Assembly: GCA_036873755.1 (NCBI GenBank)
Contig: JAVTVY010025070.1
Location: forward strand, 38,031 to 102,030
Source of the DNA: Hanleya hanleyi
Lineage: Eukaryota; Mollusca; Polyplacophora; Lepidopleurida; Hanleyidae
Reading direction: 5' to 3'
DNA length: 64,000 nucleotides
Part shown: piece after piece, positions 30,959-41,754 of the stretch
Layout of the letters: every line of letters starts with the position of its first letter
Numbering within the stretch: the first letter of the stretch is position 1
The notes under the pieces: model-generated
Told to the model about the DNA's origin: nothing
The model's input: only the letters and a program-made list of their open reading frames with translations
Databases searched by the model: none
Program-made: the position numbers and the translations under genes

Positions 30959-31904
30959 TACAAGCGTCTAGTCCGTCATTCATAATCCAGCCGTCGTCCA
31001 TTAGAGAATATCCGCGTCCATAATCCAAAGACCTATTCCATTTTCCATATAACAGTATTAGCACCAAATTCAAAAAGACAATCATAGTATACATAAACAT
31101 AGGCTTGTTTCCTGCAAGAGAGAAGCGGTCAACAGTTTTCAATGATGCCGGCAAGACATCATGATGTTCCAAAAATATCAAATCCGTATCGCTGATCAGT
31201 ATTCTTAATCCATAGTATTCGTTGTAAAGTCATCTAAAGAATGATGTATCTCAGTCACGCTTTGATTGTGACTGTTCATATGAGTACCATGAGGTTCTTG
31301 AAGTACATGGGTTCATACGGCCCCTAGCCCCGGGTTAAGCGGAATTAGACACAAGTTACGAAACGTAGCGCCATAGATCTTGCACGCTACGTTCGTATTT
31401 TGCTATCAGCATGCGATATGTATCGCCAAATTTGAGAAACTTTGAGTGTAGGCGCTTGGTGGAATAGCCCTGTTTTTTAAGTTTCTGCACCAGTGTTTTG
31501 TGACGTTGATTAAAATCGTCACATTTAACACAGGATCTAGCAAATGCTACTAAGCGAGATATGTATACGCCATATGCAGGTCCCACTGGAATATTACTGT
31601 CCAGAAAGGGATAGTTTACGATGTCGAAATTGTAATCATCTCTTTTGTCATAAAGTCGACGAGAGAGAATGCCTGCTTCATTTTTATAGAGATATAGATC
31701 TAAATCCTGTAGGGCTGTCTGTAGTTTCTTTCAAATCCAGTGAAGGTGGATATATATCCTTCACTGCGTCATTTATATAGCGATTATCCACAGCGAGAAG
31801 ATCGTCTATATAGCGTTTGGTGAATGAGAAGGAACGGGCTTTCAATGGATCGGTTTTTGAAAGCGCCTGCATATAGTCATATTCATAAGAGAACAGATAC
31901 AGGT
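30959..31904 (-). mobile_element. Penelope-like retroelement, 5'-truncated, inside copy D PolB exon
   Basis: Contains the end of a reverse transcriptase (LYLFSYEYDYMQALSKTD ... KRYIDDLLAV ... stop at 31,356), a 3' UTR and the common 3' end GACGCTTGTAA at 30,959. It splits the zinc-finger exon between two fingers. The RT also has a small deletion near 31,715 relative to the copy at 40,004. Confidence 0.88.
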
Positions 31905-32136
31905 CGTGGTTCCTACGTTTATGCTGTAGCATGTTCCTCCTACTGGTAAATGTTTTAGTGCAAAGATCGCACTGGATTCTGGTGACCGTTGTGTTGGGGA
32001 CGAGACGACCGAGTGATTCCGCCAGCAGTTGAATTCCTCGAAGGTTGACGGCATCATCGTTCGAACGTCCATATCTTTCAGCCCAGGCGTTAAGATATTC
32101 AACATTGGTAAAGGAATCGAGACTGGAATCATCCAT

Positions 32137-33680
32137 GTTGTTCGCTGAAATATTGTGAAAATAATGACGCCGATATGAGATGCGGCTATGATCGCATTGT
32201 TTCAAAATATTCAAAGGTGTAAGTTTCAAAATCCGTCGAAATCATACCGTGATGTCACTATGACGTCACCATGGCCATTAAACGACGCGCTTTTTTCTTG
32301 TGTATCCAAAGCAGTGCGTTTCAACTCTCTGACCCCTCCCGTTTCCGAGATATAGAGACTTTTTCATATTATCGACGTCACTTCCGGTTGACCTATATTC
32401 CGCTCAAAATGATTGCCATCGTATTCGGAATATCCTCCTCAATCTTTCGACCGATTTTGGTCGTCCTGGGATAGGGAAAAATTATAACCCTGTCAGGTTG
32501 ATACAGACCCGGTAAACTCGATTCATACGTTCTCATTTTGTACATGAAACGCTATAGACTTCAGTATCGTTATAACGCTATGAGGTCTCCATCCCATTCT
32601 ACCTACACAAAAGCTCGTCACATACACGCCCGTTGAAAAAGTACAAAATTTTATTTAAATTTTTTTTACCTATATCGGCAGCACGATATCAATATGTGGA
32701 TAGTTGAATGCCTGTTCTGACACTTTTATCCGTAGGAAGCGAGTTAGGTCTGTTTAACCATAGGAAGAAACGAGCACAACATGAATAATGGCTAGTCATT
32801 GAATGTTGAACCGTTATATCAGTTCATCGCGGATGTAGATAACATATAGTTTCTGATGTGGAAATAAAATCTTTACGAGCACCATTAATTTTGATGGAAT
32901 CTTATGTTCATTTCTTTCACAGTTCAGTGTTCTACATAGTTAACTTAGGGCATAATATATGAAATGGTGCATCTCCGCCATGTTTGGAATTTAATAATGC
33001 ATATAAATCGCTTGGTGTGAATCTCTATGCGTGAGGAGTCGAGTGCATAAAATGTAGTGGAATAGGCTTACCGTATGATACGTCTTCGTCCGATGGAGAC
33101 TTCCGCCGATGGATTCCACTGTGCATACGCTTGGAAAGGAGTTTTGCCTCTGAGGGAAGATAGTGTCCGCTAGATATGATGCACGATGCGACGGTCGTGT
33201 GTATTTATACCCGTCAGAATGAGAGACCTGGTTTTTAAATGTTACAAAATAGATGCGAACTCAGCTCTTATTTTTCAAAGGATGCATAGCTCTCTCATTC
33301 GCTAATGTCTAAACCAATGGTAATTGCTAACAGTTTGACCCCCTTTTTTTCTAACCATAGACTACAAGTATATTCATAGTTTCATTGATTACCAGAGGTG
33401 AAAGATGAGAAGTCGAGTGGTGCGGAACGTAATCACCGTGTTCTATACGCAAAATTCCCGAATTAGCCGCGGGCTTTCATTAGTCACGCTCTATCGCTAA
33501 CTATAGACACGGCCCGCTGAACAGATATAGAACACCGCAAACACTTCTCACGCTATAGTCACGGTTCGGTGAACAGACGTTGAACTACAACACCGCACCT
33601 CCGGGTTATAGGTCTATATATAGACGATGAACACCGCACCTTCGGGCTATAAGTATAGCTCCATAAATAGACCATAACAC
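32137..33680. other. Right subterminal region of copy D, noncoding
   Basis: No credible gene. TGACGTCA occurs at about 32,263 within a stretch resembling 51,780-51,950 (shared TAGAGACTTTTNCA and CRE-like motifs). From about 33,527 inward-facing AACACCGCA motifs begin, several with nearby TATA-like sequences. Confidence 0.5.
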
Positions 33681-33820
33681 CGCAAAAAGCTATAGACACG
33701 GTCCGCTGAGTGGACATAAAACACCGCAAACATCTCGGGTTATTGTCACGGTCCGGTGAACAGACGTTGACCTACAACCCCTTTGGGCTATGGTGATGAC
33801 ACTATCAATAGACGAACACC
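33525..33820. repeat. Iterated AACACCGCA motifs at right end of copy D
   Basis: Six AACACCGC motifs (about 33,527, 33,590, 33,629, 33,676, 33,720 and 33,811), separated by 40-90 bp and mixed with CTATAG and GTCACGGTCCG motifs. The left terminal repeat holds only two (as GCGGTGTT), so the array has expanded or contracted on one side. Confidence 0.65.
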
Positions 33821-33919
33821 GCGCGACTTCGACCTATTTATGACGTCATCTCGACCTACTTATGACGTCATCGGCTTCCATGGCTTCCATGGCCTCGAAC
33901 CGGCTAATGATGTTCTACT
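33681..33919. repeat. Terminal inverted repeat, right (copy D)
   Basis: Complement of 19,189-19,425 with small differences. It contains two TGACGTCA palindromes (33,841-33,848 and 33,863-33,870) and ends in TTCTACT. Confidence 0.9.
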
Positions 33920-33925
33920 CGGTGC
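33920..33925. repeat. Target-site duplication CGGTGC, right
   Basis: Exact repeat of 19,183-19,188, directly after copy D. The remainder of the interrupted insertion continues to about 34,132. Confidence 0.9.
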
Positions 33926-34132
33926 TAGGGGCCGTGTGGTCATGTCATCCAAGTTGCCACATGAACAGGTACAATAAAAGCGTACCTGAGATACAACTCA
34001 TATCACGAATCGTTAGATTCATGGTATGTGCTTTAGAATAGGTTAACCAGAAGACTATACTGTGAAGCCATGTGACTCTGTCAGCATGTCGGCACCTCTT
34101 CCCACTTCGTTTATATGTGTTGTAATCCACCT

Positions 34133-35000
34133 ACTTCTCGCTGATACAGCAAAGAGATGAGGACATGCATGAGTGTTTGCGGAATAACATCGTGGGCGGC
34201 CCTAGTCTCATATTCCGCCGATACCACGAGAAAGAAGTCACAACCATTCGAGGTGAGAAAGTGTGTGCGAAAATCATTGGATTTGATGCCAATGCGCTTT
34301 ACTTAAGGTCGCTCGCCCAACCGATGCCAACCGGCCATTATACAAGCTGGTTGGCCAAAGGCCAGCATTTTAAGCCGCAACGTTCGTACAGGCATGTCGC
34401 TGACCAGTGCCTGAATTGGAAAGCCCAACGACGCGGCATTTCTATACGCCATCAAACCAACGCAACGGAAAAGCGAGTGGGTGATCGCCGACTGCCCGTC
34501 GATGGGTTTGCTATTATCCCATCGGTGTTTCAATTCTATGGATGCTACTGGCACGGCCACCAATGGAAGCTCAGTGCTGGACACTACAACGAACCGCGCG
34601 GGAAATCGGCAAAAGAAATGCAGGCGGAAGTGATAGACAACGGAGATTACAATAAAGAGTTGGGTTACGATCGTAATGGTGTGAGTTTCACACCATGCGC
34701 CAGTCCCTACCACACTTACGCGACTTCCTCAAAGTGCGAGAGTACCCGGTGTGTCGTCACCGTATCCTGACTACACCACAGATACTCGACCGAGGCACTC
34801 TATGGTTTCGTGGAATGTGACCTCCATGTCCCCGTCTCCCTTAAGCCACGGTTCGCCGAATGCCCACCTATTTTTAAGAACACAGAGGTGAGTCGAGTCG
34901 ACATTCGAGAGACCATGGGGGCCTACGCTGGTGAACACCACTGCCTCCCCCAACCCCGCCGGATGCTAATTGGGAGTATGTGGGCTGAAAAAATCTTGCT
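34133..35000 (+). pseudogene. DNA polymerase B, middle part (copy B)
   Basis: Resumes the gene broken at 18,920, with MHECLRNNIVGGPSLIF, motif A GFDANALYLRSL, the WHGH region and ECDLHVP. Frameshifts lie near 34,670 and 34,800. It ends abruptly at SMWAEKILL (about 35,000), where it joins capsid sequence on the other strand. The last third, including motifs B and C, is deleted together with the region that carries the tRNA in copies A and C. Confidence 0.88.
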
Positions 35001-36592
35001 GGCCAGCCACGTACAGTGCCACAAAGTTGATGTTGAAATGTTGAAAGTGGAAAGGATTCTCAGCCCAGTGCCCATTGAAACAGGTGCTGGTGACACACGG
35101 GTAAGATGTTTAGGCAGATCCCCTAGAAATAAATTTTCCCTATTGGCAATCATCGTACCCGTTGGCACAGAGAACACCTTGGTCTGTACGCGTCGGATGG
35201 GGTACAGGGCTGCTTTTTTCGATAAGGCTCTCGGACAGGCCCCCAATTTCTGTTACGTCATACACGATAATAGAAAAAACGTACCAAAAAACTTTTGTGA
35301 AGTCAAGGATTAACACTCAAATATTTATTTACAATACTAAAATCATACGCAAATTAAGTAAGGTTAATACAACAAACAAATGTCAAATATAGTCTTACTG
35401 TTCAATGCTATACCGGTGTATACTTCCCATCCGTTTTCTCGTACAAATCTCTATACAGTCGGTGCCGCACAAATCGCTGTTCTGTATTTTGATATTTGAA
35501 CACTGCTCAGTTGTTGTCCAGTTTCCGACAGTTCAATCACGTAGATTACAACGCAGCCAAAAGCCAATTCACAGGAGTATACAATCCGTATAATAAGTAG
35601 AACGCACCCACATACAGCCAGTCCGAATTCCCTCCTCGATCACTGAATGTTGGGCTATTTATACCCTATGAGGTATTCGAGATAATTCTACAAATCACGA
35701 AGTTTCCAGAACACATAGCTTTGACGCATGTTCTGACCCAGATACAATCCACAACAGCTTCGAGAAAACTCCATAAGCACATAATAGAATGTAAACAAAC
35801 TTACGTAGCTCTATTATTCGAGAAATATCCACAGTGTCTAATAATAATACCATGACAGGTTCCATTTGACTCATCAGCACCTCCGGTTGCAAATCCACGG
35901 TACGGACAAACAGGGCTGCTTCTTCTATGATCATCTTGTAATTGGGGACATCTCCGCCTGCCGTCAAGACGAAGGTGGGTGGGGAACGGATCAACTTGAT
36001 CTTGATGGCTACGCCGTTCATCAGGTAGCGGTCTTACAGGAACAGGTCGGCCTGCAGTCGGCCCATCATATCGACGGAGTTGCTACCGGCTGTAAACCAC
36101 TTGCGTTGCGAGAACCCGTATTTTGAATGGTGGTCGTATCCATATCACCGGGCGTATCCCTATAGTACAGTGGGACTGACAAGTGGGGTTTTTTGGCATC
36201 TTCTCCGTACGACATTGCCGTTTCGATGCAGGCTCGGTACGCGTACGTATTGGTGGACGTACTGATGAGTTTATCGTTCAGACTGATATCGACCTGTTGG
36301 AACAGCGAGTGCAGCCAGAGATTCACTGGGGCTACGGCCGCATCGTTGTTGATGTCCGTCCCGTCTCCTTTCACCACTTTGGCTTTCACGTAAAGTACGT
36401 GTGGGCTAAATCCAGGTAGGTCGTATCTTTGTTTTCAATGGTAAATTCCAGCGGCCCCGTTCCCGTAAGGCTAGCCAGGGGACGATGTTATACCCAACGA
36501 CCCTCGGTGACACTGGTTTGTGAGGATGGAATAGTCCACAAATCCAATTCACTGTTGGTAGACGGACACGACTCGGAGTGAATGATTGCCAT
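35001..36592 (-). pseudogene. Major capsid protein (copy B), interrupted
   Basis: Starts at 36,592 (MAIIHSE, with SCPSTNSELDLW) and runs leftwards through YVKAKV, NLWLHSLFQQVDI and IKIKLIRS. It is interrupted at about 35,858-35,236 by unrelated sequence, then resumes with KAALYPIRRVQTKVFSV to the deletion junction at 35,001. It carries frameshifts and is clearly dead. Confidence 0.87.
35236..35858. mobile_element. Unclassified insertion in copy B capsid gene
   Basis: About 620 bp of AT-rich sequence with no gene, breaking the capsid gene between LSK and QMEP. A TATTTATACCC motif lies near 35,657. No terminal repeats were identified. Confidence 0.5.
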
Positions 36593-36972
36593 TATGCGAA
36601 GATGTCTCTCTTCTTCTGGGGTGTGCGTCGTTGGTGTGTTGACCGTCGAATGACTCTCCGATGTGACGGGGGTGTCTTAAAGGGCTTTGGCGACCAAGAC
36701 GCTGCCTGCTTCTTTTGGCTTGTTGGGGTGCCGCACCACCCAAGACATCACCGGCGACTTGTAGTCCACTGGGCATCGCTTGTTTGCCGACTGCTTTTAC
36801 CCCACACTTTACCAGGGGCAAGAACGTTTTGACGATGCTCCCGAGTATGTTACCCAGCCCGTGACCACGTTGCATGCGTGCGTGCGCCGCTAAAGACCTG
36901 ACCTCCACCTCCCGTTTGTTTCTTGTAATAGTCTGCATAGCTTGCCGTGCGACACTGGTAAGGCACGTACAT
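36593..36972 (-). pseudogene. pVI-like minor virion protein (copy B)
   Basis: Starts at 36,972 and holds ARMQRGHGLGNILGSIVKTF and VKAVGKQA motifs of the copy A/C protein. It has frameshifts and lost basic sequence toward the end. Confidence 0.8.
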
Positions 36973-37480
36973 TATACGAAGTAGGGAGAACGCGCTTGTC
37001 GCAAATCAAGTGTCAGCACAACTTTCCCTCGTTCGAATGCCACCGGTCGTCCCGTGTCATATCATATCTACCGTGGTAGTGTTGATATCGGTCTGTCGTA
37101 CAGGTAGGTAAAGCGTGTGGTTGAGACTGTGGGTGACTTGATCTCCATAGTTCTTTTTAATGGGGACCACCCGTAACAGAGGTGTGTTGACATCTCCCAC
37201 AATGTGGTTGTCGACCACGTCCGAGTAGACGTAGAGTCCGTACATACTCGACTTCATATCCATCGTGATGTGGGCTCTGTCGGCGGTTGGGCCCGTGTAC
37301 ATCTGTTGATCGAGACCCAGCATTTGCTGTAGGATAGGACTGAGTACGACACTCACGTTGGGGTTGAGGGTGAGCAGCGCCTTGTCGTTGTATGAGTTGT
37401 TGTCGAAGTCCACGTGATTGATAAAGGGATAGGTTTCATGGGTTGTGAAGTATTCGAACATACCTCCAGTCCGTCTCAAT

Positions 37481-37920
37481 CTTAAAGCATTGTACCGAAA
37501 GTGGTGTTGAATTCCCGATAAACACCGGCGAACACCTGCAGAGCTGTGACGTTGTCGTCTGGTGGAGGTAACTATAGTGAGCGCGCGCGTACTTGATACT
37601 TTCCCGCAGTTTGCAACAATGTTCGCATTGACCAGCTGGGGAGTGACGCCTAATTAAAAAATTGTTTTGATTAATGTGGAAGGCATCCACTAACATATTT
37701 TAGCTAATTTAATAGAATTTCGTAATAAATATTCGAATGTGCATGTCCGAATCGAAATAAAGACCTCGGAAGTCGGTTTCAAATTTCCGAAATAAACACC
37801 AGTTGGCACTCGTCCGGCAGTTTAGACCCTCGGCCTGCGGCCTCGGTTCTAAACTGCTGGACTCGTGCCAACTGGTGTTTATCTGAGAAATTTGAAACCT
37901 CTTCCTCGGTCTTTATTTCT
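37481..37920. mobile_element. Insertion in copy B penton gene, including a 166-bp hairpin
   Basis: Non-capsid sequence. Within it 37,754-37,919 is a near-perfect inverted repeat: GAAATAAAGACC at one end and GGTCTTTATTTC at the other, arms of about 75 bp, and a GC-rich CGGCCTGCGGCCTCGG loop. This is typical of a foldback MITE. Confidence 0.7.
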
Positions 37921-38207
37921 TAATTCGTGACCTCCCGTAGAGCCTTATACCGCATCAGACATTTCAGCGCATTCGTGAACTCCTTGGGGGTGTCGTATTG
38001 ACCTTCGGATAGGGTCAGTCGGGTTTCTTTCCCTTCGTAGGTCACCTCGTACCACACTTCATTGGCTCGCACGTTGTACCACGAGTAAGGGTATTGGATA
38101 TCCACGAGTCCACATTCCAATCGTCCAGGCGAATGCAACGGTTGCGGTAACTGGGTCACGTACTTGGCCAAGGTGTTGTCAGAAACACATCGAACGAACT
38201 GTTACTG

Positions 38208-38875
38208 GGGATGCATTCCACACCTAAATGATGTGCGGCTAAAAACAGGCATGGGTTCGGATCTTCGGCCATAAATAGATGTAAAATCACTAACAAAAAC
38301 CCTGTAAAAGTATATATTTTCTAAATGGGCACACTCGTGCCATTATTTCAGGAGGCTTTTGAGCTATTGAAATTGAAAAGGAAAGACGTTCAATCCTTCT
38401 TAAACCTTCAACTTTTCTGAAAAACTCCATAAAATATACGAAAATGTGTCAAATTCCACCCGCAACCCAGAGAAAACGTACGAAATGATTTTCTTCTTAT
38501 GTATGCTAAAGTGTTTCCCGTTCAAATGACAATTTAAAATGGCGAAAAAACAGGGGGTCGACCTACTCGCTCTTTGTCAAATTTTATCGTCATAAAGGAA
38601 TCATCATTTTCGCTTCCCGAAAAGTGCGGATTTTGGTTCGCCAGATATTCAGTTCCGGACACGATTAACTCTGTAGTGGCGAGTGGGTGCGATCAACAAG
38701 CAATTGTTATAGCCTCGTTTGGAGAAATGGTTACGTCCAGCAGGATGATACTATAGATATCAGTTAGTAGAAAGATAAGAAGAATTACCAGGCTGTCAAA
38801 ATCGGGCGGCCTTCCTTATTATAAAATTAGGAAGGAGCCATTTTTGCGAAACCGTGACAAGTGTGGAGTGCACCC
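38208..38875. mobile_element. 0.67-kb repeat with inverted ends, copy 1
   Basis: Begins GGATGCATTCCACAC and ends GTGTGGAGTGCACCC, i.e. inverted termini. No coding frame. Copy 2 (39,645-41,628) is in the same orientation and over 90% similar by eye. Confidence 0.75.
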
Positions 38876-39644
38876 TTAAAGGCTAGCGTGTTTTATCAGA
38901 ATTTCTGTTCTCAAGGCTATGACAATCTGGGAGTGTTTGCGAGTTTCTTGGTATGCGACACTTGCTTGTAGTATGCAGTTTTATCGGATATCCCGTCAAT
39001 CATTTTCCCCCTACCCCATCTTTGGTTTTTCGACTTTTGCTGAAAAATCACGAATTTACGAGCCCAATAAGAATATCATAGCATTATGCATTGACCGTGA
39101 CAATCAGACCCATATACAAAGATCAGGAGTGATGACCAGCTTTCGAATGAGACATGAGGAGCAAAATAAACGCAAAAATAGCTGAAATTCGAGTCAAATT
39201 GTCAATAATTTTTCATCCCGACTTTTCCAAAAGATTGGGGGGTGGGAGTATAAACTTCGAGATAAAAGGGGACAAAACCGAATAATACGCCCTCATTCAC
39301 TTTAGATCAGGGTGCTGGTGTGATTCGTATTGAAAATTAATCACTTTGACATTCAGATTGACAATAATAGGACATACAGGTCACAAATCGGAACATATAT
39401 TCCTAACCAAGAGGAGGTAATTCTGTATAGGTCTAAATAGCATATATGCAAGGCCAATGGTATCATACCATGTAGTATGCATAAAAGCGAAACATTTCTG
39501 ACTAAGATAAATGATTTTTATGATCCCGTTCCATATCAAGTCATTACAAGGTCCGAATAAGCGCTTTTAACGAGTGTAGTGTATGAGAACATACGATATT
39601 TGGCCTACTCGTGTATTATAACCGCGCAATGGAGCCTACATTAA
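38876..39644. other. Core between the two 0.67-kb repeats
   Basis: About 770 bp, starting TTAAAGG and ending CATTAA, with no credible gene. TTAA on both inner flanks may be a duplication or chance. There is a TTGGGGGGTGGG run near 39,235. Confidence 0.5.
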
Positions 39645-40003
39645 GGGTGCATTCCACACCTAAATGATGTGCGGCTAAAAACAGGCATGTTCCACACCTA
39701 AATGATGTGCGGCTAAAAACAGGCATGGGTTCGGATCTTCGGCCATAAATAGATGTAAAATCACTAACAAAAACCCTGTAAAAGTATATATTTTCTAAAT
39801 GGGCACACTCGTGCCATTATTTTAGGAGGCTTTTGAGCTATTGAAATTGAAAAGGAAAGACGTCCAATCCTTCTTAAACCTTCTTCAACTTTTCTGGAAA
39901 ACTCCATAAAATATACGAAAATGTGTCAAATTCCACCCGCAATCCAGAGAAAACGTACGAAATGATTTTCTTCTTATGTATGCTAAAGTGTTTCCCGTTC
40001 AAG

Positions 40004-41277
40004 TTACAAGCGTCTAGTCCGTCATTCATAATCCAGCCGTCGTCCATTAGAGAATATCCGCGTCCATAATCCAAAGATCTATTCCATTTTCCATATAACA
40101 GTATTAGCACCAAATTCAAAAAAGACAATCATGGTATACATAAACATAGGCTTGTTTCCTGCAAGAGAGAAGCGGTCAACAGTTTTCAATGATGCCGGCA
40201 AGACATCATGATGTTCCAAAAATATCAAATCCGTATCGCTGATCAGTATTCTTAATCCATAATATTCGTTATAGAGTCGTCATCTAAAAAATGATGTATC
40301 TCAGTCACGCTTTGATTGTGACTGTTCATATGAGTACCATGAGGATCTTGAAGTACATGGGTTCATACGGCCCCTAGCCCCGGGTTAAGCGGAATTAGAC
40401 ACAAGTTACGAAACGTAGCGCCATAGATCTTGCACGCTACGTTCGTATTTTGCTATCAGCATGCGATATGTATCGCCAAATTTGAGAAACTTTGAATGTA
40501 GGCGCTTGGTGGAATAGCCCTGTTTTTTAAGTTTCTGCATCAATGTTTTGTGACGTTGATTAAAATCGTCACATTTAACACAGGATCTAGCAAATGCTAC
40601 TAAGCGAGATATGTATACGCCATATGCAGGTCCCACTGGAATATTACTATCCAGAAAGGGATAGTTTACGATGTCGAAATTGTAATCATCTCTTTTGTCA
40701 TAAAGTCCACGAGAGAGAATGCCCGCTTCATTTTTATAGAGATAGAGATCTAAATAAGATGTGCCTGTAGGGCTATCTGTAGTTTTCTTCAAATCCAGTG
40801 AAGGTGGATATATATCCTTCACTGCGTCATTTATATAGCGATTATCCACAGCGAGAAGATCGTCTATATAGCGTTTGGTGAATGAGAAGGAACGGGCTTT
40901 GAATGGATCGGTTTTTGAAAGCGCCTGCATATAGTCATATTCATAAGAGAACAGATACAGGTCAGCCAACATGGGTGCACAATTAGTACCCATTGGAATA
41001 CCTATATGCTGCTGATATATTGTGTTGCCAAATTTCACATAGATATTTTTAATGAGAAATTCAAGCAACTCTATAAACAAAGAAACATCCCATGAATGAT
41101 ATCTCTTGTATGTAGTAGAGCTAAAGAATGCTTTATGGCTTCTGACATTAATATATCTACGATCAGTTTTCTTGAACACAGATACTATTAATGAACTTAG
41201 ACGGTCAATAAGGTCCTGATGAGGGATTGTAGTATAGAGTCGAGAAATCCCATGTGGATACATGTCTGTACGGTATG
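40004..41277 (-). mobile_element. Penelope-like retroelement, 5'-truncated
   Basis: 1,274 bp on the minus strand, inserted in the repeat at the sequence represented intact near 38,526. It ends at the common 3' terminus (GACGCTTGTAA, 40,004). The 5' end lies inside the RT gene. No target duplication is evident. Confidence 0.88.
40406..41263 (-). pseudogene. Reverse transcriptase C-terminal part (Penelope-like)
   Basis: 285 aa with RT motifs SRLYTTIPH, QQHIGIPMGTNCAPMLADLY and RYIDDLLAV, then the conserved tail SRLVAFARSC and LHSKFLKFGDTY. The N-terminal RT part is missing by truncation; no GIY-YIG endonuclease is seen. The class is judged from motif style; the family name is less certain than the RT call. 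Confidence 0.8.
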
Positions 41278-41754
41278 TGACAATTTAAAATGGCGAAAAA
41301 AATAGGGGGTCGACCTACTCGTTTTTTGTAAAATTTTATTGTCATAAAGGAATCATCATTTTCGCTTCCCGAAAAAGTGTGGATTTTGGCCCGCCAGATA
41401 TTCTGTTCCGGACACGATTAACTCTGTAGTGGCGAGTGGGTGCGATCAACAAGCAATTGTTATAGCCTCGTTTGGAGAAATGGTTACGTCCAGCAGGATG
41501 ATACTATAGATATCAGTTAGTAGAAAGGTAAGAAGAATTACCAGGCTGTCAAAATCGGGCGACCTTCCTTATTATAAAATTAGGGCGGGCCCATTTTTGC
41601 GAAACCGTGACAAGTGTGGAGTGCACCCTGGTCAACGTGAGGTAAAACATGACGAATGACGCACCGAGTGACACCCATCCATTTTTATAGGGGCTCCATT
41701 ATAGGGACTCCCAAGGGTCGAGAGGTTGCTACCGAGGTTCAGGAGAACGTCTGG

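Larger units (their letters stand above)
26553..32136 (-). pseudogene. DNA polymerase B with zinc-finger first exon and intron (copy D)
   Basis: The main exon (30,183-26,553) holds Cys-rich fingers (CNWCGRFKCL, RECSACHRPLPERF), an OTU-like FCFLWSILAALHP, finger YCNYCLHGFSTRQLLNDH, exonuclease YADFEC, motif A LDANNLYGWAM, motif B MNNSVFGKTM and motif C FSDTDSLCY. A TAG at about 29,088 and a frameshift near 28,400 break it. Upstream, a C2H2 coding region starts at 32,136 and ends at a consensus donor (CG|GTAAGTG, 30,823). An acceptor (CTCCAG) ends at 30,184, and the codon phases match. The first exon is itself split by a retroelement (30,959-31,904). Confidence 0.8.
19189..33919 (+). mobile_element. 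Polinton copy D, complete element with target-site duplication
   Basis: 14,731 bp, beginning AGTAGAA and ending TTCTACT, with terminal inverted repeats of 237-239 bp and a CGGTGC duplication on both sides. It carries all core Polinton genes in a different order from copies A-C. The late genes have several lesions, and retroelement copies have since inserted at 19,692 and 30,959. Confidence 0.93.
39645..41628. mobile_element. 0.67-kb repeat copy 2, interrupted by a retroelement
   Basis: Same ends (GGGTGCATTCCACAC ... GTGGAGTGCACCC). It carries a tandem duplication of 38 bp near its start (39,653-39,730) and a Penelope-like insertion at 40,004-41,277. Confidence 0.75.
36975..41650 (-). pseudogene. 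Penton-like minor capsid protein (copy B), split by insertions
   Basis: The start is at 41,650 (MFYLTLT). The gene is split first by a composite insertion (38,208-41,628). It continues 38,207-37,921 (KYVTQLPQPLHSPGRLECGL), is split again by about 440 bp including a hairpin element, and ends 37,480-36,975 with TPLLRVVPIKKNYG. Confidence 0.83.

Noticed and set aside
30783..31181. A 132-aa minus-strand zinc-finger protein starting in the retroelement
   Set aside because: The N-terminal part is retroelement 3' sequence; only the part from 30,958 downward is Polinton zinc-finger exon.
31133..31330. Hammerhead ribozyme in the Penelope-like 3' region
   Set aside because: Penelope-like elements can carry hammerheads, and a GAAAC is present, but I could not find a matching CTGATGA core and stems.
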